Shown: one piece after another, positions 35,378 to 43,825 of the stretch
Position numbering within the stretch: the first letter of the stretch is position 1
How the letters are laid out: each line of letters opens with the position of its first letter
Assembly: GCF_000359745.1 (NCBI RefSeq)
Contig: NZ_AQHN01000096.1
Span: 112,071-176,070 of the forward strand
Direction of reading: 5' to 3'
DNA from: Rhizobium freirei PRF 81
GTDB taxonomy: Bacteria; Pseudomonadota; Alphaproteobacteria; Rhizobiales; Rhizobiaceae
Length of the DNA stretch: 64,000 bases
Notes under the pieces: generated by a model
Databases searched by the model: none
Told to the model about the DNA's origin: nothing
Seen by the model: only the letters and a program-made list of their open reading frames with translations
Made by a program: the position numbers and the translations under genes

Positions 35378-36394
35378 ATGATCAGAATGAATCGCCGTAC
35401 CCTTATTATGAGTTCCGTGGCGATGACCGCCGCGCTTGCGGCACCGCGCATCATGCGTGCGAGTTCGCCTGAATTCTCGTTTAAATTCGCCAACATCATG
35501 CCGGTTGATCATCCGCTCAACACGCGGATGACCGAGGCTTCCGACAAGATCAGCCAGCAGACAGACGGCCGCGTGAGCATTCAAGTGTTCCCCGCGAGCC
35601 AGCTCGGCACCGATGCTGATATGCTCAGCCAGCTTCGATCAGGTGGCCTGGACCTTCTTGCGCAGACAGGCCTCATCGCAGCGACACTCGTCCCGCCGGC
35701 GGCCATCACCGGTGTAGGATTTGCCTACCCCGACTACGCGCAGGTGTGGAAGTCGGTGGATGGTGAGCTCGGCCGGAGCATCCGGACGGCTTTTGAGAAG
35801 GTCAACCTGATCGCCTTCGAGAAGATGTGGGACAACGGCTTTCGGCAGACGACCTCGATCGGGAAACCGATCAAGTCGCCCGAGGACCTCAAGGGCTTCA
35901 AGATCCGCGTCCCTCCTGCGCCGCTCTGGACATCGCTTTTCAAGTCTCTCGGCGCCGCGCCGACGTCGATTCCATGGGGCGAAACTTATTCCGCACTCCA
36001 GACCCACGTCGCCGACGGTCTCGAAAACCCGCTCGCTGGCATTTACTTTGCCAAGATGTACGAGGTTCAAAAGTATCTCTCCCGGACCAACCATATGTGG
36101 GACGGCTTCTGGATTCTCGCCAATCGGGACAACTTCGAGATGCTGCCTGAGGACTTGCGTGACATTGTCGTCACCGAGATCAATCGGTCGGCTATCGTGC
36201 AACGCGCTGATGTCGAAAAGCTGAATTCCGAACTCCAGGCAGAGCTGACGAGCAAGGGTCTTGAATTTATCGACGTCGATGTTTCCAAGTTCCGCGCGAC
36301 GCTGCAAGCTTCGTCGTTCTATTCCGATTGGAAGGGGCGTTTTGGCGAGGAAGCATGGGCGTTGCTGGAGTCTACCTCGGGCAAATTGATCTGA
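35378..36394 (+). CDS. dctP: TRAP transporter substrate-binding protein DctP
   Basis: Periplasmic receptor of a tripartite TRAP carrier for an organic or sugar acid. It has 338 residues with an export signal that includes an RR pair (MNRRTLIMSSVAMTAALAA). The DctP fold shows in FKFANIMPVDHPLN, GLDLLAQTG and the ligand-carboxylate segment GFKIRVPPAPLW with its arginine. GGAGGAA precedes the ATG. Followed after 9 bases by the fused membrane subunit. Confidence 0.93.
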   Translation: MIRMNRRTLIMSSVAMTAALAAPRIMRASSPEFSFKFANIMPVDHPLNTRMTEASDKISQQTDGRVSIQVFPASQLGTDADMLSQLRSGGLDLLAQTGLIAATLVPPAAITGVGFAYPDYAQVWKSVDGELGRSIRTAFEKVNLIAFEKMWDNGFRQTTSIGKPIKSPEDLKGFKIRVPPAPLWTSLFKSLGAAPTSIPWGETYSALQTHVADGLENPLAGIYFAKMYEVQKYLSRTNHMWDGFWILANRDNFEMLPEDLRDIVVTEINRSAIVQRADVEKLNSELQAELTSKGLEFIDVDVSKFRATLQASSFYSDWKGRFGEEAWALLESTSGKLI

Positions 36395-36403
36395 GGCGTT
36401 GAC

Positions 36404-38269
36404 ATGGCTACTTCTGAAAATGTCAGCCCCCCGGTGATCGGCGCGTGGCCAGTCCTGGCCAAAGCTGAAGCGGGCGTGGTGCGCCTGATTGAATTGATCG
36501 CCGCAGCACTTGTTGTCGTCGAGGTACTCGTGCTGTCGGCGGGCGTCTTCGCCCGCTATGCATGGGGCGAGCCGCTCATCTGGTCGGACGAGCTCGCCTC
36601 CATGTTGTTCCTCTGGCTTTCGATCGTGGGCGCGGTCCTCGCTTTTCACCGCGGACAGCACATGAGGATGGGCGTTATCGCGGACGCGATGCCGCCCGTC
36701 GTAAGGGCAAGACTGGAGGTGGCTGCACTTGTCTTTTGCCTTTCGGTCTGCGTGCTTCTTCTGCCCAAGGCCACGGTCTACGCTCTTCATGAAGTTCCGG
36801 TCGTCACTCCCGCGATGGAAGTTTCGGTCGCATGGCGTTCGTTTGGTCTTCCGATCGGACTTGGCCTGATGCTTATCCTTGGCGTGACCAATGCCCTTCA
36901 GCGCATCAGGCTGAGCGATTTCCTGATCGGAGTCCTTGTAGCCGCATGCTTGATAGGGTTGGCGATTGCGGCGAAACCGTTGATCATGGCGATGGGCAAC
37001 TGGAACCTCGTGCTTTTCTTCGTAGTCTTCATCGCACTAGGTGTGCTGAGCGGCGTACCAATCGCGTTCGTGTTCGCTCTCGCTGCCATCAGTTATGTGG
37101 CTCTGGGTACGAGCCGTCCGATAAGCGTGATCGCGGGTCGGCTTGATGAGGGAATGTCGCATCTTCTCCTCCTAGCGGTCCCGCTGTTCGTGCTGCTGGG
37201 TATGCTGATGGAGGTTACGGGCATGGCAAAAGCGATGCTGAACTTCCTGGCGTCCTTGCTCGGACATGTCAGAGGCGGCCTGTGTTACGTCCTCGTCGCG
37301 GCAATGTATCTGGTGTCTGGGATATCGGGTTCGAAGACCGCCGACATGGCTGCTGTCGCCCCGGCACTGTTCCCGGAGATGAAAGCGAGAGGATCAAAGC
37401 CCGGCGATCTCGTGGCCCTGCTTGCGGCTACGGGTGCGCAGACGGAGACGATCCCGCCGAGCCTCGTATTGATCACCATCGGATCGGTTACGAGCGTATC
37501 GATTTCGGCCCTGTTCATAGGCGGTCTTTTGCCGGCGTTCGTCTGCGGATTGATGCTTTGCGTTGTCGTCTGGTGGCGCTATCGCAACGAGGACATGTCG
37601 GGTTTTCGCAAGCCGCCAGCCAGGGAGATCTTTCGCACATTCCTGATTGCGCTTCCGGCTTTGGCCCTACCTTTTATCATCCGTACAGCGGTTGTCGAAG
37701 GCGTTGCTACCGCCACGGAAGTCTCGACAATCGGCATTGCCTACTCGCTGCTGGCAGGCCTCCTCATTTACCGCCGGTTCGACTGGAAGCGGGTGGGTCC
37801 GATGCTGGTGGAAACGGCGGTCTTGTCCGGAGCCATCCTTTTCATCATCGCGGCGGCAACGGCTGTGGCCTGGTGCCTGACTCAATCGGGTTTTTCGCGT
37901 GGGCTGGTTCAGACGATGGCGGGTCTACCCGGAGGAGCGCCGATCTTTATGATCGTGTCGATCGTCGCGTTCATTGTGCTCGGTAGCGTGCTGGAAGGCA
38001 TTCCCGCGGTGGTTCTGTTCGCACCCCTGGTATTTCCGATCGCCAAGGGATTAGGGATCCACGACGTGCACTATTCGATCGTGGTCATTCTCGCCATGGG
38101 AGTGGGCTTGTTCCTCCCGCCGTTCGGCGTCGGTTATTATGCCGCCTGTGCAATCGGCCGTGTGAACCCGGTGGAAGGCATAAAGCCGCTGTGGGGGTAC
38201 ATGATCGCCCTGCTTCTCGGGCTTGCGATCGTCGCAGCGGTGCCCTGGATCTCGATCGGCTTCCTATGA
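36404..38269 (+). CDS. dctQM: TRAP transporter fused DctQM membrane protein
   Basis: 621 residues that join the small (DctQ) and large (DctM) membrane subunits. Residues 20-190 have four hydrophobic segments of the DctQ type (WSDELASMLFLWLSIVGAV); from about 195 the DctM part follows, with ALGVLSGVPIAFVFALAA, SGSKTADMAAVAPALFPEM and PPSLVLI. It uses the sodium gradient in known members. Start 9 bases after dctP. Confidence 0.93.
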   Translation: MATSENVSPPVIGAWPVLAKAEAGVVRLIELIAAALVVVEVLVLSAGVFARYAWGEPLIWSDELASMLFLWLSIVGAVLAFHRGQHMRMGVIADAMPPVVRARLEVAALVFCLSVCVLLLPKATVYALHEVPVVTPAMEVSVAWRSFGLPIGLGLMLILGVTNALQRIRLSDFLIGVLVAACLIGLAIAAKPLIMAMGNWNLVLFFVVFIALGVLSGVPIAFVFALAAISYVALGTSRPISVIAGRLDEGMSHLLLLAVPLFVLLGMLMEVTGMAKAMLNFLASLLGHVRGGLCYVLVAAMYLVSGISGSKTADMAAVAPALFPEMKARGSKPGDLVALLAATGAQTETIPPSLVLITIGSVTSVSISALFIGGLLPAFVCGLMLCVVVWWRYRNEDMSGFRKPPAREIFRTFLIALPALALPFIIRTAVVEGVATATEVSTIGIAYSLLAGLLIYRRFDWKRVGPMLVETAVLSGAILFIIAAATAVAWCLTQSGFSRGLVQTMAGLPGGAPIFMIVSIVAFIVLGSVLEGIPAVVLFAPLVFPIAKGLGIHDVHYSIVVILAMGVGLFLPPFGVGYYAACAIGRVNPVEGIKPLWGYMIALLLGLAIVAAVPWISIGFL

Positions 38270-38273
38270 CGTG

Positions 38274-38316
38274 CGACCGTAGGCGGCCGGTAGAGAAGTC
38301 GGCCATTCTACGGTCG
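38274..38316 (+). terminator. Hairpin after the TRAP operon
   Basis: Perfect 9-base stem, CGACCGTAG (38274-38282) and CTACGGTCG (38308-38316), with an inner stem GGCCG/CGGCC at 38285-38289 and 38300-38304. It starts 5 bases past the dctQM stop. There is no T tract, so it may be an mRNA-stabilising end rather than a strict terminator. Confidence 0.5.
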
Positions 38317-38883
38317 TAACCATGTCGGATAAGGCGGAATGCCGGGCTGGCAACGCGCTTCAGAAGCATGCTGCTGGCTCCGCAATATGCCCGGGAAGAA
38401 ATGTAGCGCCCACCCGAAGATCGTTACGTCCTCGCGGTTTTCCGTGGCTTCTTCCTCAGGAGCGGTGCGCTCTTCGAGGGAAGAGGTAACATCTATCCTC
38501 CGAGCGCTTAATGAACACCGTTGGCGACCTGACGCAGAGCCACTCACATAACAATGAGGCAGCCAAGGCGATCCACGATAATCTTGCCGATATTCGGATG
38601 CGAGCCGCGTCCCGCAGTCAGGGAGCCAAGAGTTCTTTCGAACTCACCGAAAGCCAACGAGATCTGATGGCCGGACCAACGCGGTACCCCGAAACCGGTT
38701 GTTTCGATTGATGAATCGCAGGTCGGAGCGAGATCATTTGTTGAGCGATGCTCATTGAAATGGACTTGCAATTCAATTGTCCTAGACCTGCCACTTGATA
38801 CCTTTCCGATGCAGACAAAGCCGAAATCCGTCGCAAGACAAGCGCGGTCTGCAGACGCATTTTTACAAATGGGGAGGAGTGAA
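38317..38883. other. Non-coding gap before a metallo-hydrolase gene
   Basis: 567 bases with only short open frames of poor quality. The promoter of the metallo-hydrolase must lie near 38700-38870. I see no copy of the TTGACAGATT palindrome found farther right. GGGGAGG at 38871-38877 is the ribosome site of the next gene. Confidence 0.4.
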
Positions 38884-39882
38884 ATGGGAAATGAACGTTT
38901 CGAGATCGACCGCCGCAACTTACTATTGGCAGGGGGAGCTGCTTTGAGTGGAGCCGTTTTGGGTGCGAACAGTGTAGCGGCTCACGCTGGGGCGAGCCCC
39001 GTTTCCGGGGCACAAGCTCCGGACTTTTATCGATTTGCCATTGGGGACGCCCAGGTAACCATCGTATCAGACGGCCCACTTCCGCTCGGCGACCCGACAC
39101 AAAGCTTTCTCGGCGTCCCTGCCGACGAGATAAGATCCATGCTAAACCACAGCTTCCTGCCCACGGATGAGGTCGTTCTCGCTCAGAACGCACCTGTCGT
39201 AAACATCGGTGGCAAGCTGATTTTGTTCGACACGGGGATGGGATCGCTTAAGCAATTTGGCCCGACGACTGGCCGTCTCAAGTCTTGCTTGGCCGCCGCG
39301 AATATTGCGCTGGAAGATATTGACGCTGTCGTCTGTTCGCATGCTCATTGGGACCACGTCGGCGGAATCTGGGGCGACGACGGGAAACCAACGTTTCCAA
39401 ATGCCCAGGTGTACATCAGCCAAACCGACTACGATTTCTGGACCGACGAGAAAAAACTTGGAGGCGATCTCAACGGTCTAGTTAAAGCCGCGATCCACAA
39501 CCTCAAACCCGTGCGGGACCGCATGGTTTTTTTCCAGGACGAACAAGAGTTTCTTCCTGGTATTCATGCCATTAGCGCTCCTGGACACACACTCGGCCAT
39601 AGCTGCTTTATGATTGAGTCAGCAGGAAAGACAATGTGCTATGGCGGCGACCTCACTCATCATCCTGTGCTTCTGTTCGAAAAGCCTTTGATGGAATTTG
39701 CGTTCGATACCGATCCCAAACTGTCAGCTCAATCGCGTGTGCGCATTCTGAAAATGCTGGCCTCCAATAGAATACCCTTCATGTCCTACCACTTCCCATG
39801 GCCGGGCTACGGGCACGTTGGCATAGCGGGAGAGGGCTTCGCGTATTTTCCTGAGCCACTACATCTTAGCCTGTTGGACTGA
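38884..39882 (+). CDS. Tat-exported MBL-fold hydrolase, methyl-parathion-hydrolase type
   Basis: 332 residues from the ATG at 38884 (GGGGAGGAG upstream). The N terminus has a twin-arginine signal (DRRNLLLAGGAALSGAVLG). The zinc motif SHAHWDHVGG has His153, His155, Asp157 and His158; SAPGHTLGHS and GDLTHHPVLL supply the other ligands. The length and the C-terminal MSYHFPWPGYGHV match the group of methyl parathion hydrolase and related lactonases/esterases. It is a paralogue of the cytosolic protein at 46.4 kb. Substrate unknown. Confidence 0.88.
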   Translation: MGNERFEIDRRNLLLAGGAALSGAVLGANSVAAHAGASPVSGAQAPDFYRFAIGDAQVTIVSDGPLPLGDPTQSFLGVPADEIRSMLNHSFLPTDEVVLAQNAPVVNIGGKLILFDTGMGSLKQFGPTTGRLKSCLAAANIALEDIDAVVCSHAHWDHVGGIWGDDGKPTFPNAQVYISQTDYDFWTDEKKLGGDLNGLVKAAIHNLKPVRDRMVFFQDEQEFLPGIHAISAPGHTLGHSCFMIESAGKTMCYGGDLTHHPVLLFEKPLMEFAFDTDPKLSAQSRVRILKMLASNRIPFMSYHFPWPGYGHVGIAGEGFAYFPEPLHLSLLD

Positions 39883-40059
39883 GTGGTAGAGAAGGGCGCG
39901 AGGGCAATGCCTTCGCGTCAATCCTATCCGGAGGGCAGTCGAACGAAATCATCACATGGCGGAAGTTACGCAACAAGCAATGTGCGCCTTCATCGCGTTG
40001 CTAGACATCAAGTCACGCGGGAACGCCAACTGAAATCAAGAGCGATCGGCGGACCGCAC

Positions 40060-40446
40060 CTAAAGGCAATTCCTGATCGGAAACATATCCTCGCCGTAGT
40101 GGTGAAGCCTTGTGTGATGCCGTCGGCATAACCAGCGCACCTTTAAAGGGTCGTCGTATTGATCATGATGGGCGTCGACCGTTTCAATCCCGCAGACCTC
40201 ACATGTTTGCTTTTCCAGGTCGCCTGCCTTTACGGCTCGCTGTACAGCAAGATGAGCATCATATTTCGCTGGATTAGCACGGCGCCAATTTGCTTGGCGG
40301 GTGTCGGTTTTCAGCATCGCCGCATCCTGTGCCTGTAATTTTGCGCTCTCGACCGATAGATACCTGGAGAGGGCTGCAGGCTCAAGTTTCCGCACAGAGC
40401 GACGGCGTCTGTCCGTGGCTCCGCGTCCGAAAACAAGATTTCGCAT
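40060..40446 (-). CDS. HNH-like zinc-finger protein
   Basis: Up to 128 residues; the real start is uncertain (an ATG at 40317 would give 85 residues). The conserved part is ANPAKYDAHLAVQRAV, then CEVCG, VDAHHDQY, LKVRWLCRRHHTRLHH, a Cys2/His-rich layout seen in small HNH-like proteins of phages and mobile elements. The N-terminal 43 residues look non-conserved. It stands alone near a decayed toxin gene and is probably a mobile-element leftover. Confidence 0.65.
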   Translation of the reverse strand: MRNLVFGRGATDRRRRSVRKLEPAALSRYLSVESAKLQAQDAAMLKTDTRQANWRRANPAKYDAHLAVQRAVKAGDLEKQTCEVCGIETVDAHHDQYDDPLKVRWLCRRHHTRLHHYGEDMFPIRNCL

Positions 40447-40570
40447 TGCCAGGAATGATCAGGGTTGGGCCATCGAGATCCAAGTTTGCTGCCCGCAATC
40501 TTCGCACGGTGGATACGATATCGCTCGTGTCGATCGGTGCTCCCGATCGTAGCGCGCTGGATGACTAAGC

Positions 40571-40900
40571 TTGAAATTTCTGCTCGATACATATGTCCTG
40601 AAGGAGATCGGTCGAGCCGAATTGCACGAGAATGTGGCAGCCCTCGATACGATTGACGATTCCGATCTCGCGACAAGCGTGAGCTCAGTTCGAGAGACTG
40701 CGAAAGGCATCAAAAAAATTGTAGGACCGACGCTGTCGCGAACGTGTCCGCCAACGCTTCCGACGCCATCTTCGCCGCCTATGAAGGTCGGTATCCTTCC
40801 TGTCGATGACAATATCGCCCGTCTTGAGCCATTCTTTCACTCATTCACCGAGCTTCACCGCACTGCGCTCATTTTAGGACTCAACCACCACCAAACGTAG
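40571..40900 (+). pseudogene. Decayed PIN-domain (VapC-like) toxin
   Basis: The first 50 residues (MKFLLDTYVLKEIGRAELHENVAALDTI) follow VapC-type PIN toxins, whose usual start is LLDTNVL(S/K)E; here Asn is changed to Tyr. After residue 50 the frame drifts into proline/serine-rich sequence, then VGILPVDDNIARL resumes the family pattern, and the end is again off. So at least two frameshifts or small deletions have occurred. No intact antitoxin was found upstream. Confidence 0.6.
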
Positions 40901-40919
40901 TCTTTGATTCTCTGCACGA

Positions 40920-43364
40920 TTAGAGCGCTAAGACAGCGCCCTTTTGCGTGACAGTTCCACTCAAACGGATGTCGGTGGCCGAGAACCCAGCCATAACTGC
41001 AAATCCCCCCGTCTCTATCCGCCAGCACCGCTCGGTCGTGTCGAAGAAGGCAAATGTTCGGGCGTCAAGAATGAAACTGAGCCTTCGTTTCTCACCGGGT
41101 TCCAGGGCGATTTTCGAGAAGGCTTTCAGTTCTTTGACCGGTCTGGGTACAGATGCTTCAACATCGCCGACATAGATTTGCACCACTGCCGAACCTGGCC
41201 GCTCGCTGACGTTGGTCAATCCCAGTGTCACTGTCACCGCGCCGGCAGCATCCGGCAGCCCTACCGTCAGGTCTGACATCGCAAAGCTTGAATAACCAAG
41301 ACCATGACCGAAGGGGAACAGTGGCTTAATGTCCTGGCGATCGTAGTGCCGATATCCAACGAACACACCTTCGTCATATCGCACATGGCCATTCTTGCCT
41401 GGATAGACCGCGTCATCCTCGGTATGTGTGGGATTGTCAGCCCAGCGCACCGGGAAGGTCTGTGCCAGTCGGCCCGAGGGCTCGGCCTTGCCGAGGAGGA
41501 CATCGGCGATCGCGTTGCCAGCTTCCTGGCCGGGATACCAGCATTGCAGTACTGCACGAGCACTGGAAAGCCAGGGCATTTCCACCGGTCCACCAGTTTG
41601 CAGGACGACAATCGTGTTCGGATTGGCCGCAATTACCGCCTCAACAAGCTGGTCCTGCAGACCAGGAAGCGCAATGCCGCGGAGATCGGAGCCCTCGGTA
41701 TCCCAGTCGCCCGTTCTGCCCACGAAGACTACCGCATGATCAGCCTTCGCGGCGACGGCTGCTGCCTCGGCAATCTCCGCTTCGGCCGAAAACCTGCCTA
41801 TTCCTACCCGAATTGCGGCGATATAGAGGTTGACGTGATCGTGCCGGGCGTACTCGGCGACGACCTCGTATTTACGGCCGGCTTCGAGCGTGATTTCACC
41901 CACGACCTCCTCGCAGCCTTCTTCAAAGAATGTGGTACCACGTGTCCAGGAAGCCCAGGCGTCCACCACAAGCCTGCCGTCCACATAGACACGGCCAAGC
42001 CCCGCCGAGGTCAGGCCGACGCGATAGCCGCCGGCTTCTGAGGCTGTGAAGACGGTGCGCATTCGGGCGGAAAAGCGATGCGGATCGACGGTGCCCCCGG
42101 CCACGGGGGGCAACCATACACCGAGGCTCGACGGTTCCTCGATAACCTTCACGGGCTCGCCAGCAAGCTCCCTCCCTTGGAAAAATTCGAAGGTTGTCGG
42201 GTTTTCGATCAGCGGCTGAAACCGATAGTTGCTGCAACCTTGAGCGTAGAACACGTTCTCCTCACCCAGGGCGTCCGCCAGCCCCTGCCACGGACTGACG
42301 ACATAGTGGGGGTTCAACTGCGCCGAGCCGCCTCCCATAATCTGCGCGATCTTGGCATTGGGTCCAATGATGGCGACCGTACCTTGCTGAGCCAATGGCA
42401 GGATGCCGTCATTCTGTAGCAGAACTGCGCTTTCCGCTCCCGCGCGCCTGATGAGTGCCCTATGTTCCGGCCGATTAATGGCGTACTCCTTAAACTCGCG
42501 ATGATCGTTGATTGCGCCGGTGCGTTCCATCAGGGTCAGGATATTGTGCACACAGGCGCGGACGGTCTCGACACTTACCTCGCCCGCGTCGATCGCCGCC
42601 AGAAGCTTGGAGCCGCGGTCGCGGGTCGGGCCCGGCATCTCCAAATCCAGCCCAGCATTCACGGTGGGTGCGGTCGAACGCGAGCCGAACCAGTCCGACA
42701 TCACCACGCCGTTAAAACCCCAGCCACCGCGCAGTACCTCGTTCAACAGCCAATGGCTTTCCGCCGTGTAAGTACCGTTTAGTTTGTTATATGAAGACAT
42801 CACGGCCCAGACCTTTGCCCGCTTCACCGCCGCCTCAAAGGGTATTAGGTAGACTTCGCGCAGAGTGCGTTCATCGATATCTGAAGAGATGGTTGTACGT
42901 TCGATCTCGGACTCGTTGCCAGCGAAATGTTTTATCGTGGCACCCACTTTCTTGGACTGCAGACCTTCGATATAGCCGACGGCAAGTTCCGCCGTCAGTA
43001 TCGGATCCTCAGAGAAACACTCAAAGTTTCGGCCGTTTGTGACGCTGCGCTGGATGTTAACGGTCGGCGCCAGCGAGACATGGGCCCCTTTGGAAAGAAC
43101 CTCGTCACCTAGCGCACTGCCGATTTCCCTGGCTAGGTCCGGGTTCCAACTCGCTCCGATGGCAATGCCTACCGGGAAAGCCGCTGCAGTCACACCCCCG
43201 ACAAAAGACCCCGCCCCGCGGGCGCCGTTGGGGCCGTCCGTCAAGCGCAATCTCCCTATCCCTAGGCGGTCGATGGGCGGTAAAGACCAGAACGTATCGC
43301 CGGAAAGTAGCGAGACCTGCTCGGCCAAGGTCATATTATCGAGCAATGCTCTCGTATCAGTCAT
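40920..43364 (-). CDS. GH3 beta-glucosidase with PA14 domain
   Basis: Cytoplasmic glycoside hydrolase (no signal peptide), 814 residues from the ATG at 43364; an ATG at 43454 is less likely, since GAGGAAGCAGAG precedes the chosen one. GH3 N-terminal barrel with KHFAGNESE and the nucleophile Asp224 in GVVMSDW. A PA14 insert lies at about residues 390-530 (RVGLTSAGLGRVYVDGRLV). A fibronectin III-like end carries GSAVVQIYVGD. It likely frees glucose or another sugar from plant glycosides. Confidence 0.93.
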   Translation of the reverse strand: MTDTRALLDNMTLAEQVSLLSGDTFWSLPPIDRLGIGRLRLTDGPNGARGAGSFVGGVTAAAFPVGIAIGASWNPDLAREIGSALGDEVLSKGAHVSLAPTVNIQRSVTNGRNFECFSEDPILTAELAVGYIEGLQSKKVGATIKHFAGNESEIERTTISSDIDERTLREVYLIPFEAAVKRAKVWAVMSSYNKLNGTYTAESHWLLNEVLRGGWGFNGVVMSDWFGSRSTAPTVNAGLDLEMPGPTRDRGSKLLAAIDAGEVSVETVRACVHNILTLMERTGAINDHREFKEYAINRPEHRALIRRAGAESAVLLQNDGILPLAQQGTVAIIGPNAKIAQIMGGGSAQLNPHYVVSPWQGLADALGEENVFYAQGCSNYRFQPLIENPTTFEFFQGRELAGEPVKVIEEPSSLGVWLPPVAGGTVDPHRFSARMRTVFTASEAGGYRVGLTSAGLGRVYVDGRLVVDAWASWTRGTTFFEEGCEEVVGEITLEAGRKYEVVAEYARHDHVNLYIAAIRVGIGRFSAEAEIAEAAAVAAKADHAVVFVGRTGDWDTEGSDLRGIALPGLQDQLVEAVIAANPNTIVVLQTGGPVEMPWLSSARAVLQCWYPGQEAGNAIADVLLGKAEPSGRLAQTFPVRWADNPTHTEDDAVYPGKNGHVRYDEGVFVGYRHYDRQDIKPLFPFGHGLGYSSFAMSDLTVGLPDAAGAVTVTLGLTNVSERPGSAVVQIYVGDVEASVPRPVKELKAFSKIALEPGEKRRLSFILDARTFAFFDTTERCWRIETGGFAVMAGFSATDIRLSGTVTQKGAVLAL

Positions 43365-43691
43365 CTTCTCTGCTTCCTCAATCTCAACACTTACCGTTCC
43401 CCAGATCGGGCATCTCGATATGCATATTGGGAAAGCTGGTGAGGTCGGCGTCATCCAAGGAGCCGTCCATCCATGAGAAGGACCCGTTTGTTCCCCAAGG
43501 CGCCGTCACCACGACGACGACATGTTCGCAGTCTTCACATGGCCGAGATGCCGTCACCGCTTTCCACTGAAAACAAGGACATCGCGGTTTGATCGATGTA
43601 AGCGGTGAAAGTTGTGCCGGCTGCGGCAGCGCCGGTTCTGGAGTTATTCCTGCGCAAGTTCGCGAGACAATTTGATAAACCTGAACATGCT
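43365..43691. other. Intergenic region between GH3 gene and the chemoreceptor operator
   Basis: 327 bases between divergent genes with no supportable gene. The stretch contains GAGACAATTTGATAAAC at 43664-43680, loosely like the half site of the operator just to the right. Confidence 0.35.
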
Positions 43692-43720
43692 TTATCAGAC
43701 AATCTGTTGACAGACAATCC
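43692..43720. promoter_or_regulatory. Candidate GntR-regulon operator before the chemoreceptor
   Basis: TTATCAGACAATCTGT at 43692-43707 is identical over 16 bases to the reverse complement of the operator at 50.12 kb. It is followed directly by a second partial copy, TTGACAGACAATCC, at 43707-43720. It lies 105 bases before the chemoreceptor gene and 328 bases upstream of the divergent GH3 gene; either could be the target. Confidence 0.65.
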
Positions 43721-43825
43721 TCAGTCGCGCAGCCTCGTGTCGTCATTGATGATTCGATGCTTCCATCGGAGGCGGATCCCGATTGATGAAGCTTCTTCAC
43801 CGCCTATGGACAAGGATGGACCACA

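Noticed and set aside
38511..38711. 66-codon frame before the Tat-exported hydrolase
   Set aside because: No ribosome site, no domain, and lies in a region that looks non-coding.
43384..43800. 138-codon minus-strand frame between the GH3 and chemoreceptor genes
   Set aside because: Covers the operator, has no ribosome site and no recognisable product.
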